Part shown: positions 24,145-32,200 of the stretch, one piece after another
Numbering within the stretch: position 1 is the first letter of the stretch
Layout of the letters: each line of letters opens with the position of its first letter
Assembly: GCA_014237715.1 (NCBI GenBank)
Contig: JAAZZG010000001.1
Location: 298,374-362,373, forward strand
Length of the DNA stretch: 64,000 bases
DNA from: Acidimicrobiales bacterium
Lineage (GTDB): Bacteria > Actinomycetota > Acidimicrobiia > Acidimicrobiales > MedAcidi-G1
Direction of reading: 5' to 3'
Program-made: the position numbers and the translations under genes
The notes under the pieces: generated by a model
What the model was told of the DNA's origin: nothing
Databases searched by the model: none
What the model saw: the letters and a program-made list of their open reading frames with translations, nothing else

Positions 24145-25641
24145 ATGGTGATAAGCCCTTTGACCCGCTCCCTTCTGGGACGGCTGGCCGTCCGTCGGGT
24201 CGATCCGATCACCGATCCGTTGGAGCGCGACCTGGTTGAGGTCCTGGGTCGCGGTCGGGTAGAAGCCGGAATCGGGGCCCAGAGCCTGTACAGCCATGAC
24301 GGCTCGGTGACAAGGGGTGGTCGAGCCGGGATCGTCTGCTTCCCCGAAAGTACCGCCGAGGTGGCGGCCTGCGTGTCCGTGTCGGTCAGCCATGGGCGTC
24401 CGTTCGTGCCCCGAGGAGCGGGAACCGGGTTGTCCGGTGGAGCCGTGCCCTGCGACGAGCCTGTAATGGTGGTGACCACCCGGATGGACGTCATCCACGA
24501 GGTTGACGTGGAACGCCGCCTGGCATGGGTGGGACCAGGCGTGGTGAATCTGGACCTCTCACGGCATTTGGAGGGCACCGGCCTCCATTTCGCCCCGGAT
24601 CCGTCCAGCCAACAGGCCTGCACGATCGGCGGCAACGTAGCCACCAACTCGGGGGGGCCCCACTGCCTGCTCTACGGGGTGACCAGCGCGCACGTGCTGG
24701 CCGTGGAGGTGGTACTCCCGGACGGAGAGGTGGTGATCCTCGGTGCTGAGGAAGGCCGGGCAGCGGGTTACGACCTCCGGGGAGCTTTCGTGGGCGGGGA
24801 GGGAACCCTGGGGATCGCAACGCGGATCTGCGTCCGACTCACCGAGGATCCGCCCGAGGTGGCCACGTTGTTGTTGGATTTCGACCGCGTGGCCGGTGCT
24901 GCCGACACGGTCAGCGCGGTAATTGCCGCGGGCATTGTGCCCGCCGCACTCGAGATCATGGACCAGCGGGTCATCGAGGCCGTGGAACCCTTCGCGCATG
25001 CGGGCTATCCACTGGACGCCGCGGCGGTCCTCATCGTTGAGTTGGACGGCCTTCCGGCCGGAGTGGCGACGGCCATCGACCGGATCGAGGTCATCGGGAC
25101 GGCCCATGGGGCCCGCACAGTCCGGGTGGCCGCCGACGAGGACGAGCGGACGAGGATTTGGAAAGGCCGGAAAAGCGCCTTCGGAGCCATCGCGGTGATC
25201 AAGCCCGACTATTACCTGAACGACACCGTCATCCCTCGTACCAGACTTACCGAAGTTTTGTCCCGGGTCTACGAGGTGATCGAAGAACGCGACTTGATCG
25301 TCATGAACGTCTTCCACGCCGGTGATGGGAACCTGCACCCTTTGATCGTCTTCGACGCTCGGGAACCGGGCGTCATGGAACGGGTTTTGGAGGCCGGTGA
25401 GGAGATCGTGCGGATCTCGGTCGAGGCGGGCGGCGTACTGTCTGGGGAGCACGGCATCGGGCTTGAGAAGAAACGCTTTATGTCGATGCAGTTCAGCCCG
25501 GCCGACCTGGAGGCCCAGGATCGCCTGCGGCGGGCGTTCGACGTCGAGGGCCTAGCCAATCCGGCCAAGGTGCTGCCCAGCGGCGCCAGTTGCGGTCACG
25601 TGACCAGTCTCGGCCGGGCCCCGGACGGGACCTGGGTGTGA
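24145..25641 (+). CDS. glcD: glycolate oxidase subunit GlcD (FAD-linked oxidase)
   Basis: A 498-residue flavoprotein of the FAD-binding PCMH type. The FAD pyrophosphate loop VPRGAGTGLSGGAVP is near residue 90, and ACTIGGNVATNSGG plus VGGEGTLGIAT follow. The C-terminal oxidase domain shows NVFHAGDGNLHP and GGVLSGEHGIG, the usual catalytic region. It oxidises glycolate (or a related 2-hydroxy acid) to glyoxylate and passes electrons through GlcE/GlcF. The three genes overlap by 4 bases each, forming the classical glcDEF operon. The start at ATG 24145 or GTG 24148 cannot be separated. Confidence 0.92.
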   Translation: MVISPLTRSLLGRLAVRRVDPITDPLERDLVEVLGRGRVEAGIGAQSLYSHDGSVTRGGRAGIVCFPESTAEVAACVSVSVSHGRPFVPRGAGTGLSGGAVPCDEPVMVVTTRMDVIHEVDVERRLAWVGPGVVNLDLSRHLEGTGLHFAPDPSSQQACTIGGNVATNSGGPHCLLYGVTSAHVLAVEVVLPDGEVVILGAEEGRAAGYDLRGAFVGGEGTLGIATRICVRLTEDPPEVATLLLDFDRVAGAADTVSAVIAAGIVPAALEIMDQRVIEAVEPFAHAGYPLDAAAVLIVELDGLPAGVATAIDRIEVIGTAHGARTVRVAADEDERTRIWKGRKSAFGAIAVIKPDYYLNDTVIPRTRLTEVLSRVYEVIEERDLIVMNVFHAGDGNLHPLIVFDAREPGVMERVLEAGEEIVRISVEAGGVLSGEHGIGLEKKRFMSMQFSPADLEAQDRLRRAFDVEGLANPAKVLPSGASCGHVTSLGRAPDGTWV

Positions 25642-26525
25642 TCGACATGGCAGCGTTCCGTGACGAGGTTGGCGATGCCGGAACGGTCTGCGTTCGTGGG
25701 GGAGGGACCCGCTGGCTGGTGGGAGCCGTCCCCAGTCATGCAGGAGACGTACGACAGATCTCGGCCCCGCTGGGCATCGAATCCATCGAGCCGGCGGAGA
25801 TGACCGTGGTGGTCGGCTCGGGGACGACAGTGGCCGACCTGGCATCGGCACTGTCTGAACATGGTCAGGAGGTCGCCCTCGACGGGCCGGTAGGGGCCAC
25901 GGTGGGTGGCGCGCTAATGGTCGGACGAAACCCTTTGCGTCGTGGTCGGCTTGGCGAGATTGCTGACGTTCTGTTGCAGGCCGACTGTGTGGGTGCCGAC
26001 GGTCAGGCTTTTACCGCCGGCGGTCCGACGGTAAAGAACGTGACCGGATTCGACCTGTGCCGTCTCCTCGTGGGTTCGCTAGGGACGCTGGCTCTCGTGG
26101 GGCGGGTCATCCTCAGAACCCGACCTCTACCCGAGGCGGGGGCCTGGATGGTCGGAGAGGCACCGACCGGGATCGTGATGGAAGCGTTGTACCGACCGGC
26201 CACCGTCCTATGGGACGGTGTGCGTAGCACCGTGAGGATCGAAGGGAGCTGTGCCGATGTGGCCGACGAGATCCGTTGTCTCGAGGCCCTCGGGTTTACC
26301 GCCGCCGATGAGCCCGTCCTGCCAGCCGGGTGGGATCGATGGTCGGGCACTCTCCCCGAAGGTGGGGTACGGGCCCTGGGTAGCGGAGTGGTCCATAAGC
26401 CGGGCCCCGTCGGTGCCCCCGAGGTATCGGTCGGTGTGCGAGCCCTGGCCGACCGTCTGCGTGACGCATTTGACCCACTCCGACGCCTGAATCCGGGTCG
26501 GGATCCTTACCGGATGACAGCTTGA
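25638..26525 (+). CDS. glcE: glycolate oxidase subunit GlcE (FAD-binding)
   Basis: A 295-residue FAD-binding protein of the GlcE type, a shorter relative of GlcD. GGGTRWLVG marks the FAD loop, VGATVGGALMVGRNPLRRGRLGEI follows, and VKNVTGFDLCRLLVGSLGTLALV is the conserved GlcE core. The C-terminus ends RLNPGRDPY, like the LNPGR ending of GlcE proteins. It joins GlcD and GlcF in the membrane-associated complex. The GTG at 25638 overlaps the glcD stop by 4 bases; an ATG at 25647 is the alternative. Confidence 0.9.
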   Translation: MIDMAAFRDEVGDAGTVCVRGGGTRWLVGAVPSHAGDVRQISAPLGIESIEPAEMTVVVGSGTTVADLASALSEHGQEVALDGPVGATVGGALMVGRNPLRRGRLGEIADVLLQADCVGADGQAFTAGGPTVKNVTGFDLCRLLVGSLGTLALVGRVILRTRPLPEAGAWMVGEAPTGIVMEALYRPATVLWDGVRSTVRIEGSCADVADEIRCLEALGFTAADEPVLPAGWDRWSGTLPEGGVRALGSGVVHKPGPVGAPEVSVGVRALADRLRDAFDPLRRLNPGRDPYRMTA

Positions 26526-27850
26526 GTGCTCCGATACCACCGGTGCCGACGTCGATCGGATCGGTGACGCCGCTAGGCCTCGATGACGAGTCGCTGGCCG
26601 CCTGTGTGCAGTGCGGGCTGTGCCTCCCTCACTGCCCGACCTACCGGGTGACCGGCGACGAACGACGATCCCCGCGGGGGCGGATTTCTCTGATGCGTGC
26701 CGTCGAATGGGAGGGGATGACGCCAGATCGTGAGTGGCTCGACGCGATGGACACCTGCGTCCAGTGCCTGGGATGTGTCACCGCCTGCCCATCGGGCGTT
26801 CCTTACGGTGACCTGATCGCCACCACCCGGGTAGCTGTTGCTCAGTTGAGGCGGCCACCTCTAAAACTTCGGGCTGGGCTCTGGTGTCTCGGTCGACCGG
26901 GTTTACTCCGCTGGGTTACGACCGCGCTGGCCATCCTGCAGCGTCTAGGCCTCCTGAGACTGGCACCACGGACAATGGCCGCGGCCCTGCCGGCGCGGCT
27001 CCCGTTGCGGAGGCCGCGGCTGTCTGCAGCCGGCTGCCCCCCTCGTTCAGAGGTAGCCCCGGCGGCGGGCGATCCGCCTGAGGTTGTCCTGTTCACCGGG
27101 TGTGTGATGGATGCATGGCAACCGGAGGTCCATGGGGCAGCCGAGGAAGTCCTGACGGCCATCGGGGTGACCGTTGAACGGTCCGGGGATCGTGCCGGTT
27201 GTTGTGGTGCTCTGCATGGCCATGCCGGTCTCGAATCGGAGGCACGGCGACACGCCGAGCGGGTGATCTCCGTCCTGACTGGTGACCGGCCCGTCCTGGT
27301 TGATTCCGCAGGCTGTGGTGCGGCGCTCAAGGACTACGGAACGCTGCTGCAAACCCCGGAGGCCAGGGCCTTCGCCGACCGGGTGTACGACATCCAGGAG
27401 TGGCTGGCTGCCGACGGACGTCTGGTCACCCTGCCGTCAGCCGGTCCGGAAAACGGGCCTCGGGAGTCAGTGATCGTTCAGGATCCTTGTCACCTACGGC
27501 ACGCCCAGGGCTGCCACGGTGCTGTTCGAAATGTGCTGGCGCCCTATGTGGACCTGGTGGAACTCGATGACGAAGGCCTCTGCTGTGGCGCCGGCGGTGC
27601 CTTCTCCCTGGTCCAGCCGGGACTGGCCGGCGATGCCCGGGACCGGAAGGTGGCGGCTGTGGCTCGGGCGACGAGCCGTAGCGGGGCCACCACTGTGGTC
27701 AGTGCCAACCCGGGTTGCGCGCTCCACCTTGCTGCCGCCGGCCTCCACGTACGGCACCCAATGGAGGTACTAGCCGACGCCTGTCGCAGGTCAGAAACAG
27801 ACTCGGGTCCCGAGGGAGAAGGGAATGAGGTGTCCGAACATGGCCGGTGA
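26522..27850 (+). CDS. glcF: glycolate oxidase iron-sulfur subunit GlcF
   Basis: A 442-residue iron-sulfur protein. Two 4Fe-4S ferredoxin motifs are visible, CVQCGLCLPHCPTY (about residue 24) and CVQCLGCVTACPSG (about 80). Two CCG domains follow, with CCGALHGHAG near 228 and CCGAGGAFSLVQ near 353. It accepts electrons from GlcD/GlcE and passes them to the respiratory chain. The start is probably the TTG overlapping the glcE stop, since translation continues in phase with no better codon nearby. The end overlaps the next small gene by 26 bases. Confidence 0.92.
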   Translation: MSAPIPPVPTSIGSVTPLGLDDESLAACVQCGLCLPHCPTYRVTGDERRSPRGRISLMRAVEWEGMTPDREWLDAMDTCVQCLGCVTACPSGVPYGDLIATTRVAVAQLRRPPLKLRAGLWCLGRPGLLRWVTTALAILQRLGLLRLAPRTMAAALPARLPLRRPRLSAAGCPPRSEVAPAAGDPPEVVLFTGCVMDAWQPEVHGAAEEVLTAIGVTVERSGDRAGCCGALHGHAGLESEARRHAERVISVLTGDRPVLVDSAGCGAALKDYGTLLQTPEARAFADRVYDIQEWLAADGRLVTLPSAGPENGPRESVIVQDPCHLRHAQGCHGAVRNVLAPYVDLVELDDEGLCCGAGGAFSLVQPGLAGDARDRKVAAVARATSRSGATTVVSANPGCALHLAAAGLHVRHPMEVLADACRRSETDSGPEGEGNEVSEHGR

Positions 27851-28043
27851 GTTCGAGGAGATTCGAAGCCGCCTGGAGGCCATTGCCGAGGAGCTGGCCG
27901 ACCTGGCCCTTGTCCGACTTCGTGAGTCGATCGATGCCGGCGGCCAAGAGTTGCCGGTCGATGAAAAGCGACTCACCAGGGCTAGACGGGCCGTAGAGAA
28001 GGCCGCCCACCTCCTGGACGAACCGGACCGTTCGGACTGGTGA
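27825..28043 (+). CDS. small helical protein, unknown
   Basis: A 72-residue, highly charged, probably all-helical protein (FEEIRSRLEAIAEELADLAL then LTRARRAVEKAAHLL). No family is recognised. GGAG lies about 6 bases before the ATG at 27825; an in-frame ATG at 27840 is also possible. It overlaps the end of glcF and is likely the last gene of the glc operon, but nothing links it to glycolate metabolism beyond position. Confidence 0.6.
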   Translation: MRCPNMAGEFEEIRSRLEAIAEELADLALVRLRESIDAGGQELPVDEKRLTRARRAVEKAAHLLDEPDRSDW

Positions 28044-28111
28044 TGGCGGCCCCTGCCGGGCAGCTGGATTTGGCCGACAGGGTGAGGCCGGTCCGTTTAG
28101 GTCGCATGGCC

Positions 28112-30544
28112 TCAGTTGACGACCAGGGGGATGAGGACGCGACCGTCGTCGGGTCGTGCCACGTGGAGGCGGTGACCGACTTTCACGTCGCCGTAGAGGG
28201 TGGTGCGCTGACGTAGCGACCGGCCGAGCGGCTCCACGAGCTCGCGGAGGTCGGCCTCGGTCACCATCTGTCCATGTTCGGCCCCGGCTGCCCGGGAGAT
28301 ATTCTCGTCCATGAGGGTTCCTCCCAGGTCGTTCACCCCGGACTGCAGCAGCTGTCGGACGCCTTCAAAGCCAATCTTCACCCACGAGGACTGGATGTTG
28401 TCGATTGATCCGTCGTAGGCGATTCTGGCCACGGAGTGCATCAGGAGGTTCTCGCGGAAGGTCGGACCCCGACGGGACTTCTTCTGGAGGTAGATGGGTG
28501 ACGCCATGTGCACGAAGGGCAGCCCGACGAACTCGGTGAAGCCGCCGGTCTCGTCCTGAAGGTCACGACAACGAAGCAGGTGGCGGACCCAGTGCTCGGG
28601 ACGTTCGATCGACCCGTACATGATGGTCACGTTGGATCGGATGCCGACGGAATGGGCGACGCGGTGAGCCTCCAACCACTCATCGGTGGTGATCTTGTCG
28701 GGACATAACTCAGCACGGATCTCGTCGTCGAGGATCTCGGCCGCCGTTCCAGGGAGGGATCGCAGTCCCGCTTCGTAACCCCGGCGGAGGTACTCGACCA
28801 GCGGCTCGCCGAGACGGCTCGCACCTACGGTGACCTCCAGAGCGGTGAAGCCGTGGACGTGTATGTCGGGTACCGCGGCCCGGACGGCCCGGGTCACGTC
28901 TAGGTAGTACTCACCGTCGAAGTCCGGATGGATGCCACCCTGCAGACAGACCTCGGTGGCGCCCATCCGGGCGGCCTCGGCGGCCCGGCCGGCTATCTCG
29001 TCCATCTCCAGTAGATAGGGCGTACCCCGGAGGTTCAACGACAACGGACCCTTGGAGAACCCGCAGAAACGGCACTTGTAGGTACACACGTTCGTGTAAT
29101 TGATATTTCGGTTGGCCACCCACGTGACCTCGTCGCCGACCCGTCGACGCCGTAGTTCGTCGGCGACCTCGGCCACTGCGACGACCTCGGGGCCCCTGGC
29201 ACCGAAGAGCGTTAGCAGTTCGTCGTGACCGGTACGTTGCCCGGCCAGCACGCCATCGAGGACCTCCCGGATCGGTCCGTGGGCGGCTGACGGTCCGGGC
29301 ACCAGATGGACGGGCCGAACGGGGGCACCCGAATACCAGGCCGTCGATTCAGACCCGACCTGACGGACCTCGGCGCCGTCGGCGGCGGAAACGGTCTCGA
29401 TGACCTCAGGGAACACGGCTCCGGGATCGTCACGACCCAGTCCGGCGGCGTCGCTCCTGTCCATCACTGCGAAGTGCAGGCTGCTATCGAACCAGCGGTT
29501 GGGGTCGCAGACGAACTCGGGGTAGGCGGTCAGTCGGGGAGCCACCGTGAAGCCCCGTTCGGCGGTCACCGAGGTTAGGAGCTCCAGGGCGGGCCACGGC
29601 CGCTCGGGATTGACGTGGTCGGCGGTGACCGGCGAAACGCCGCCCCAGTCGTCGATGCCGGCGTCGAGTAGCACGCCGAAGTCGTCGGACAGGTTGGGCG
29701 GTGCCTGCAGATGGACCTCCGGGGGGAGGATGACCCGGGCTAGGGCAATGGCGTCCAGGTAGTCATCGGGTGGGCAGGCTGGGGCGTCGTGCATGGCTGT
29801 ACCCGGCTTGGGTAGAAAGTTCTGGACGATCACTTCCTGGACGTGGCCGTATCGGTCGTGGGATGCGGCAATGGCCTCCAGTGCCTCGATCCGGTCCCAG
29901 CGGGTCTCACCGATCCCTACGAGGATGCCGGTGGTGAACGGGATGGAGAGGCGACCGGCGGCTTCGAGGGTGGCCAGACGTCGTTCGGGGGCCTTGTCGG
30001 GAGCCCCTCGGTGGCAGTCCAGGTCGGCCACGAGGGACTCGAGCATCATTCCCTGAGACGGCGAGACGGGGCGCAGCGTCGCCAGTTCTTCACTGGAGAG
30101 TGCTCCCGCATTGGCGTGTGGGAGGAGTCCGGTCTCGTCCAGGACCAGTTGAGCCATTGCAGCTAGATAGTGGACGGTCGACTGGTAGCCGTTCCGTTTC
30201 AGCCAGTCGGCAGCTATCGGGTATCGCAGCTCGGGACGCTCGCCCAGGGTGAAGAGAGCCTCGTGGCAGCCCGCCTCGGCCCCTCGGCGTGCGATGGCTA
30301 ACACTTCGTCCGTAGAGAGGTATGGCGACTCCAGGCGTGCCGGAGGCTGTGCAAAAGTGCAGTAGCCACAGCGGTCCTGGCACAGCATTGTCAATGGGAT
30401 GAAGACCTTGGGGCTGTAGGTGATCCGACCCCCATGGTGGGCGTCACGGATACTGCGAGCGGCCACCCGAAGCTCCTCGCCCCGAAGTGCGGTCAGGGGG
30501 TTCCGTGCCGTCTTGTTCTGGTTGCTGTGGTCCTGCTTGCTCAC
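28112..30544 (-). CDS. fbiC: FbiC, bifunctional FO synthase (CofG-CofH fusion)
   Basis: An 810-residue fusion of two radical-SAM domains. The N-terminal CofG half has CQDRCGYCTFAQ (Cys-x3-Cys-x2-Cys). The C-terminal CofH half, starting near residue 450, has CTYKCRFCGFSKG and then GATEVCLQGGIHPDF. Together they condense tyrosine with a ribityl-uracil to make 7,8-didemethyl-8-hydroxy-5-deazariboflavin (FO), the chromophore of coenzyme F420. Length and order match mycobacterial FbiC. The gene starts 4 bases inside the HxlR-type regulator gene, so the two are co-transcribed. Confidence 0.95.
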   Translation of the reverse strand: MSKQDHSNQNKTARNPLTALRGEELRVAARSIRDAHHGGRITYSPKVFIPLTMLCQDRCGYCTFAQPPARLESPYLSTDEVLAIARRGAEAGCHEALFTLGERPELRYPIAADWLKRNGYQSTVHYLAAMAQLVLDETGLLPHANAGALSSEELATLRPVSPSQGMMLESLVADLDCHRGAPDKAPERRLATLEAAGRLSIPFTTGILVGIGETRWDRIEALEAIAASHDRYGHVQEVIVQNFLPKPGTAMHDAPACPPDDYLDAIALARVILPPEVHLQAPPNLSDDFGVLLDAGIDDWGGVSPVTADHVNPERPWPALELLTSVTAERGFTVAPRLTAYPEFVCDPNRWFDSSLHFAVMDRSDAAGLGRDDPGAVFPEVIETVSAADGAEVRQVGSESTAWYSGAPVRPVHLVPGPSAAHGPIREVLDGVLAGQRTGHDELLTLFGARGPEVVAVAEVADELRRRRVGDEVTWVANRNINYTNVCTYKCRFCGFSKGPLSLNLRGTPYLLEMDEIAGRAAEAARMGATEVCLQGGIHPDFDGEYYLDVTRAVRAAVPDIHVHGFTALEVTVGASRLGEPLVEYLRRGYEAGLRSLPGTAAEILDDEIRAELCPDKITTDEWLEAHRVAHSVGIRSNVTIMYGSIERPEHWVRHLLRCRDLQDETGGFTEFVGLPFVHMASPIYLQKKSRRGPTFRENLLMHSVARIAYDGSIDNIQSSWVKIGFEGVRQLLQSGVNDLGGTLMDENISRAAGAEHGQMVTEADLRELVEPLGRSLRQRTTLYGDVKVGHRLHVARPDDGRVLIPLVVN

Positions 30545-31032
30545 AGGGTCTCCTCAATGGTGCGCCCCGGCCCGGGGCGGCTGCGTATGTGGTGGGGCGT
30601 CACGGTTTCGTTGCATTCGGGGCAGGACACTGCCTGGTCCAGTGGGGTTCCGCAGGCGTCGTGGATGAGGAGCGTCGGTGGTCCGTCCTCGGCGTACCAG
30701 CGGTCTCCCCAATGCATGAGGGCCACCAACGCGGGGGAGAGGTCGGCGCCCTTGGTGGTCAGCCGGTATTCGTGGCGGATGGGGCGATCCTGGTAGGGCA
30801 CCCGATGGACGATGCCCAGTCCGGCCAGTCGGTGGAGCCGATCGGTCAGGAGGTTCCGTGCAATACCCAGGTCGCGGTGGAGGGCCTCGAACCGATGAAC
30901 CCCCCGGAAGAGGTCTCGTAGGATGAGCAATGTCCAACGATCGCCGACCGCTTCGAGCGTGGCTGCGATGGAGCATTCTGGTTCATGGGCGATTCCGTTC
31001 GGATTCGCGTCCGCGTGAATGGTCGCTGGCAT
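30541..31032 (-). CDS. HxlR-family winged-helix regulator
   Basis: A 163-residue HxlR-type DNA-binding protein. CSIAATLEAVGDRWTLLILRDLFRG, the FEALHRDLGIARNLLTDRLHRL recognition region, and the wing YRLTTKGADLSPALVALMHWGDRW are all typical. An unusual C-terminal addition has CPECNETV, half of a zinc ribbon, with an upstream Cys in DACGTPL that could complete it. It probably controls itself and fbiC, since they overlap by 4 bases and an inverted repeat sits at the promoter. The ATG follows TACGGT by 6 bases. Confidence 0.88.
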   Translation of the reverse strand: MPATIHADANPNGIAHEPECSIAATLEAVGDRWTLLILRDLFRGVHRFEALHRDLGIARNLLTDRLHRLAGLGIVHRVPYQDRPIRHEYRLTTKGADLSPALVALMHWGDRWYAEDGPPTLLIHDACGTPLDQAVSCPECNETVTPHHIRSRPGPGRTIEETL

Positions 31033-31038
31033 CGGCTC

Positions 31039-31044
31039 ACCGTA
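31039..31044 (-). promoter_or_regulatory. -10 element of the hxlR-fbiC operon
   Basis: TACGGT on the minus strand ends 6 bases before the ATG at 31032, giving a leaderless mRNA. Confidence 0.65.
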
Positions 31045-31048
31045 GCAG

Positions 31049-31069
31049 TCCGTTGCAAAACGAAACGGA
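31049..31069. promoter_or_regulatory. inverted repeat, candidate HxlR operator
   Basis: Arms TCCGTT (31049-31054) and AACGGA (31064-31069) are separated by 9 bases. The repeat starts 5 bases upstream of the -10 element and covers the spacer/-35 zone of the hxlR-fbiC promoter. Confidence 0.5.
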
Positions 31070-31087
31070 CCCGGCCAAACGTATGGT

Positions 31088-32176
31088 TCAGAAGCTGTCG
31101 ACCTTCTCGCCGAGGCTGCCCAGCAGCTCGTCGAACGACTTCACGAAGGCCGAGACGCCCTCATCCTCCAGAACTCGGGCCACGTCGTCGAGATCGACCC
31201 CGGCAGTCTCGACGGCACGCAGGACACCGTGCGCTGCCGTCGGATCGGCATCGACGGTCCGGGCCACCGTGCCGTGGTCCTCGAAGGCTTCCAACGTGGC
31301 GTCAGGCAGCGTGTTGACGGTGTCGGGCCCTATGAGGGTGTCGACGTAGAGCGTGTCAGGGTAGGTGGGGTTCTTGGTCGAGGTGGATGCCCAGAGGGGC
31401 CGTTGCACCCGGGCACCACGAGCCGCCAGGGCCTCCCAACGCTGGCCGCTGAACACCTTTTGGAACATTTCGTAGGCCACTTGACCCTGGGCCACCGCGG
31501 CCCGGCCCCTCAGCCCGAGGGCGTCGTCAGTGCCGATGGCATCTAGTCGACGGTCGACCTCGTTGTCGGTTCGGCTGATGAAGAACGAGGCGACTGACGA
31601 GACGCTGGACAGATCACCGCGACACCCTTCGAGCCCCGACACGTAGGCCTCCATGACGTCGGCGTAACGGTCCAGGGAAAAGATGAGGGTCACATTCACA
31701 CTCCGACCCTCAGAGATCATCTGGCGGATAGCCGGAATTCCCTCGGTGGTGGCCGGGATTTTCACGTACAGGTTCGGACGGTTGATCCGCTCGTCGAGCG
31801 CCCGGGCAGCGGCGATAGTGCCCTCGGTATCTGGAGCCAGGGTCGGGTCCACCTCAACGGAGACGTAGCCGTCTACGCCATCGGACTCGTCGTAGACCGG
31901 ACGGAGTATGTCCAAGGCGTCGAGGATGTCGCGGACGACGAGGGCCCAGTAGCTCTCCACGATCGACGAACCGTCATCGACTAGACCCCGCAACTGGTCG
32001 TCGTAGGCATCGGTGCCCGTCATGGCCTTCTGGAATATGGAGGGGTTGGAAGTGATTCCCCGCACACCTCGATCCACCCAGCCACGGAGTTCGCCGGAGG
32101 TGATCCAACCCCGTCGGAGGTTGTCCAGCCAGGGGCTCTGGCCCTGTTCGGCGTGGAGGTCGTGCAGTCGGGTCAT
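31088..32176 (-). CDS. tal: transaldolase
   Basis: A 362-residue transaldolase of the long actinobacterial type. QGQSPWLDNLRRGWI and GVRGITSNPSIFQKAM mark the N-terminus. The Schiff-base Lys is in NLYVKIPATTEG (about residue 138), and VNVTLIFSLDRYADVMEAY follows. It interconverts sedoheptulose 7-phosphate and glyceraldehyde 3-phosphate with erythrose 4-phosphate and fructose 6-phosphate. It follows the transketolase gene by 24 bases in the same direction, a normal pentose-phosphate operon. AGGGAG precedes the start. Confidence 0.95.
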   Translation of the reverse strand: MTRLHDLHAEQGQSPWLDNLRRGWITSGELRGWVDRGVRGITSNPSIFQKAMTGTDAYDDQLRGLVDDGSSIVESYWALVVRDILDALDILRPVYDESDGVDGYVSVEVDPTLAPDTEGTIAAARALDERINRPNLYVKIPATTEGIPAIRQMISEGRSVNVTLIFSLDRYADVMEAYVSGLEGCRGDLSSVSSVASFFISRTDNEVDRRLDAIGTDDALGLRGRAAVAQGQVAYEMFQKVFSGQRWEALAARGARVQRPLWASTSTKNPTYPDTLYVDTLIGPDTVNTLPDATLEAFEDHGTVARTVDADPTAAHGVLRAVETAGVDLDDVARVLEDEGVSAFVKSFDELLGSLGEKVDSF

Positions 32177-32200
32177 CGGGACTCCCTGATTTGGGGCGGG

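Noticed and set aside
23992..24498. N-terminal extension of the CLC gene to a 751-residue protein
   Set aside because: The added 169 residues overlap the divergent glcD gene, have no membrane or domain pattern, and a GTG with AGGAAG at good spacing begins the real fold.
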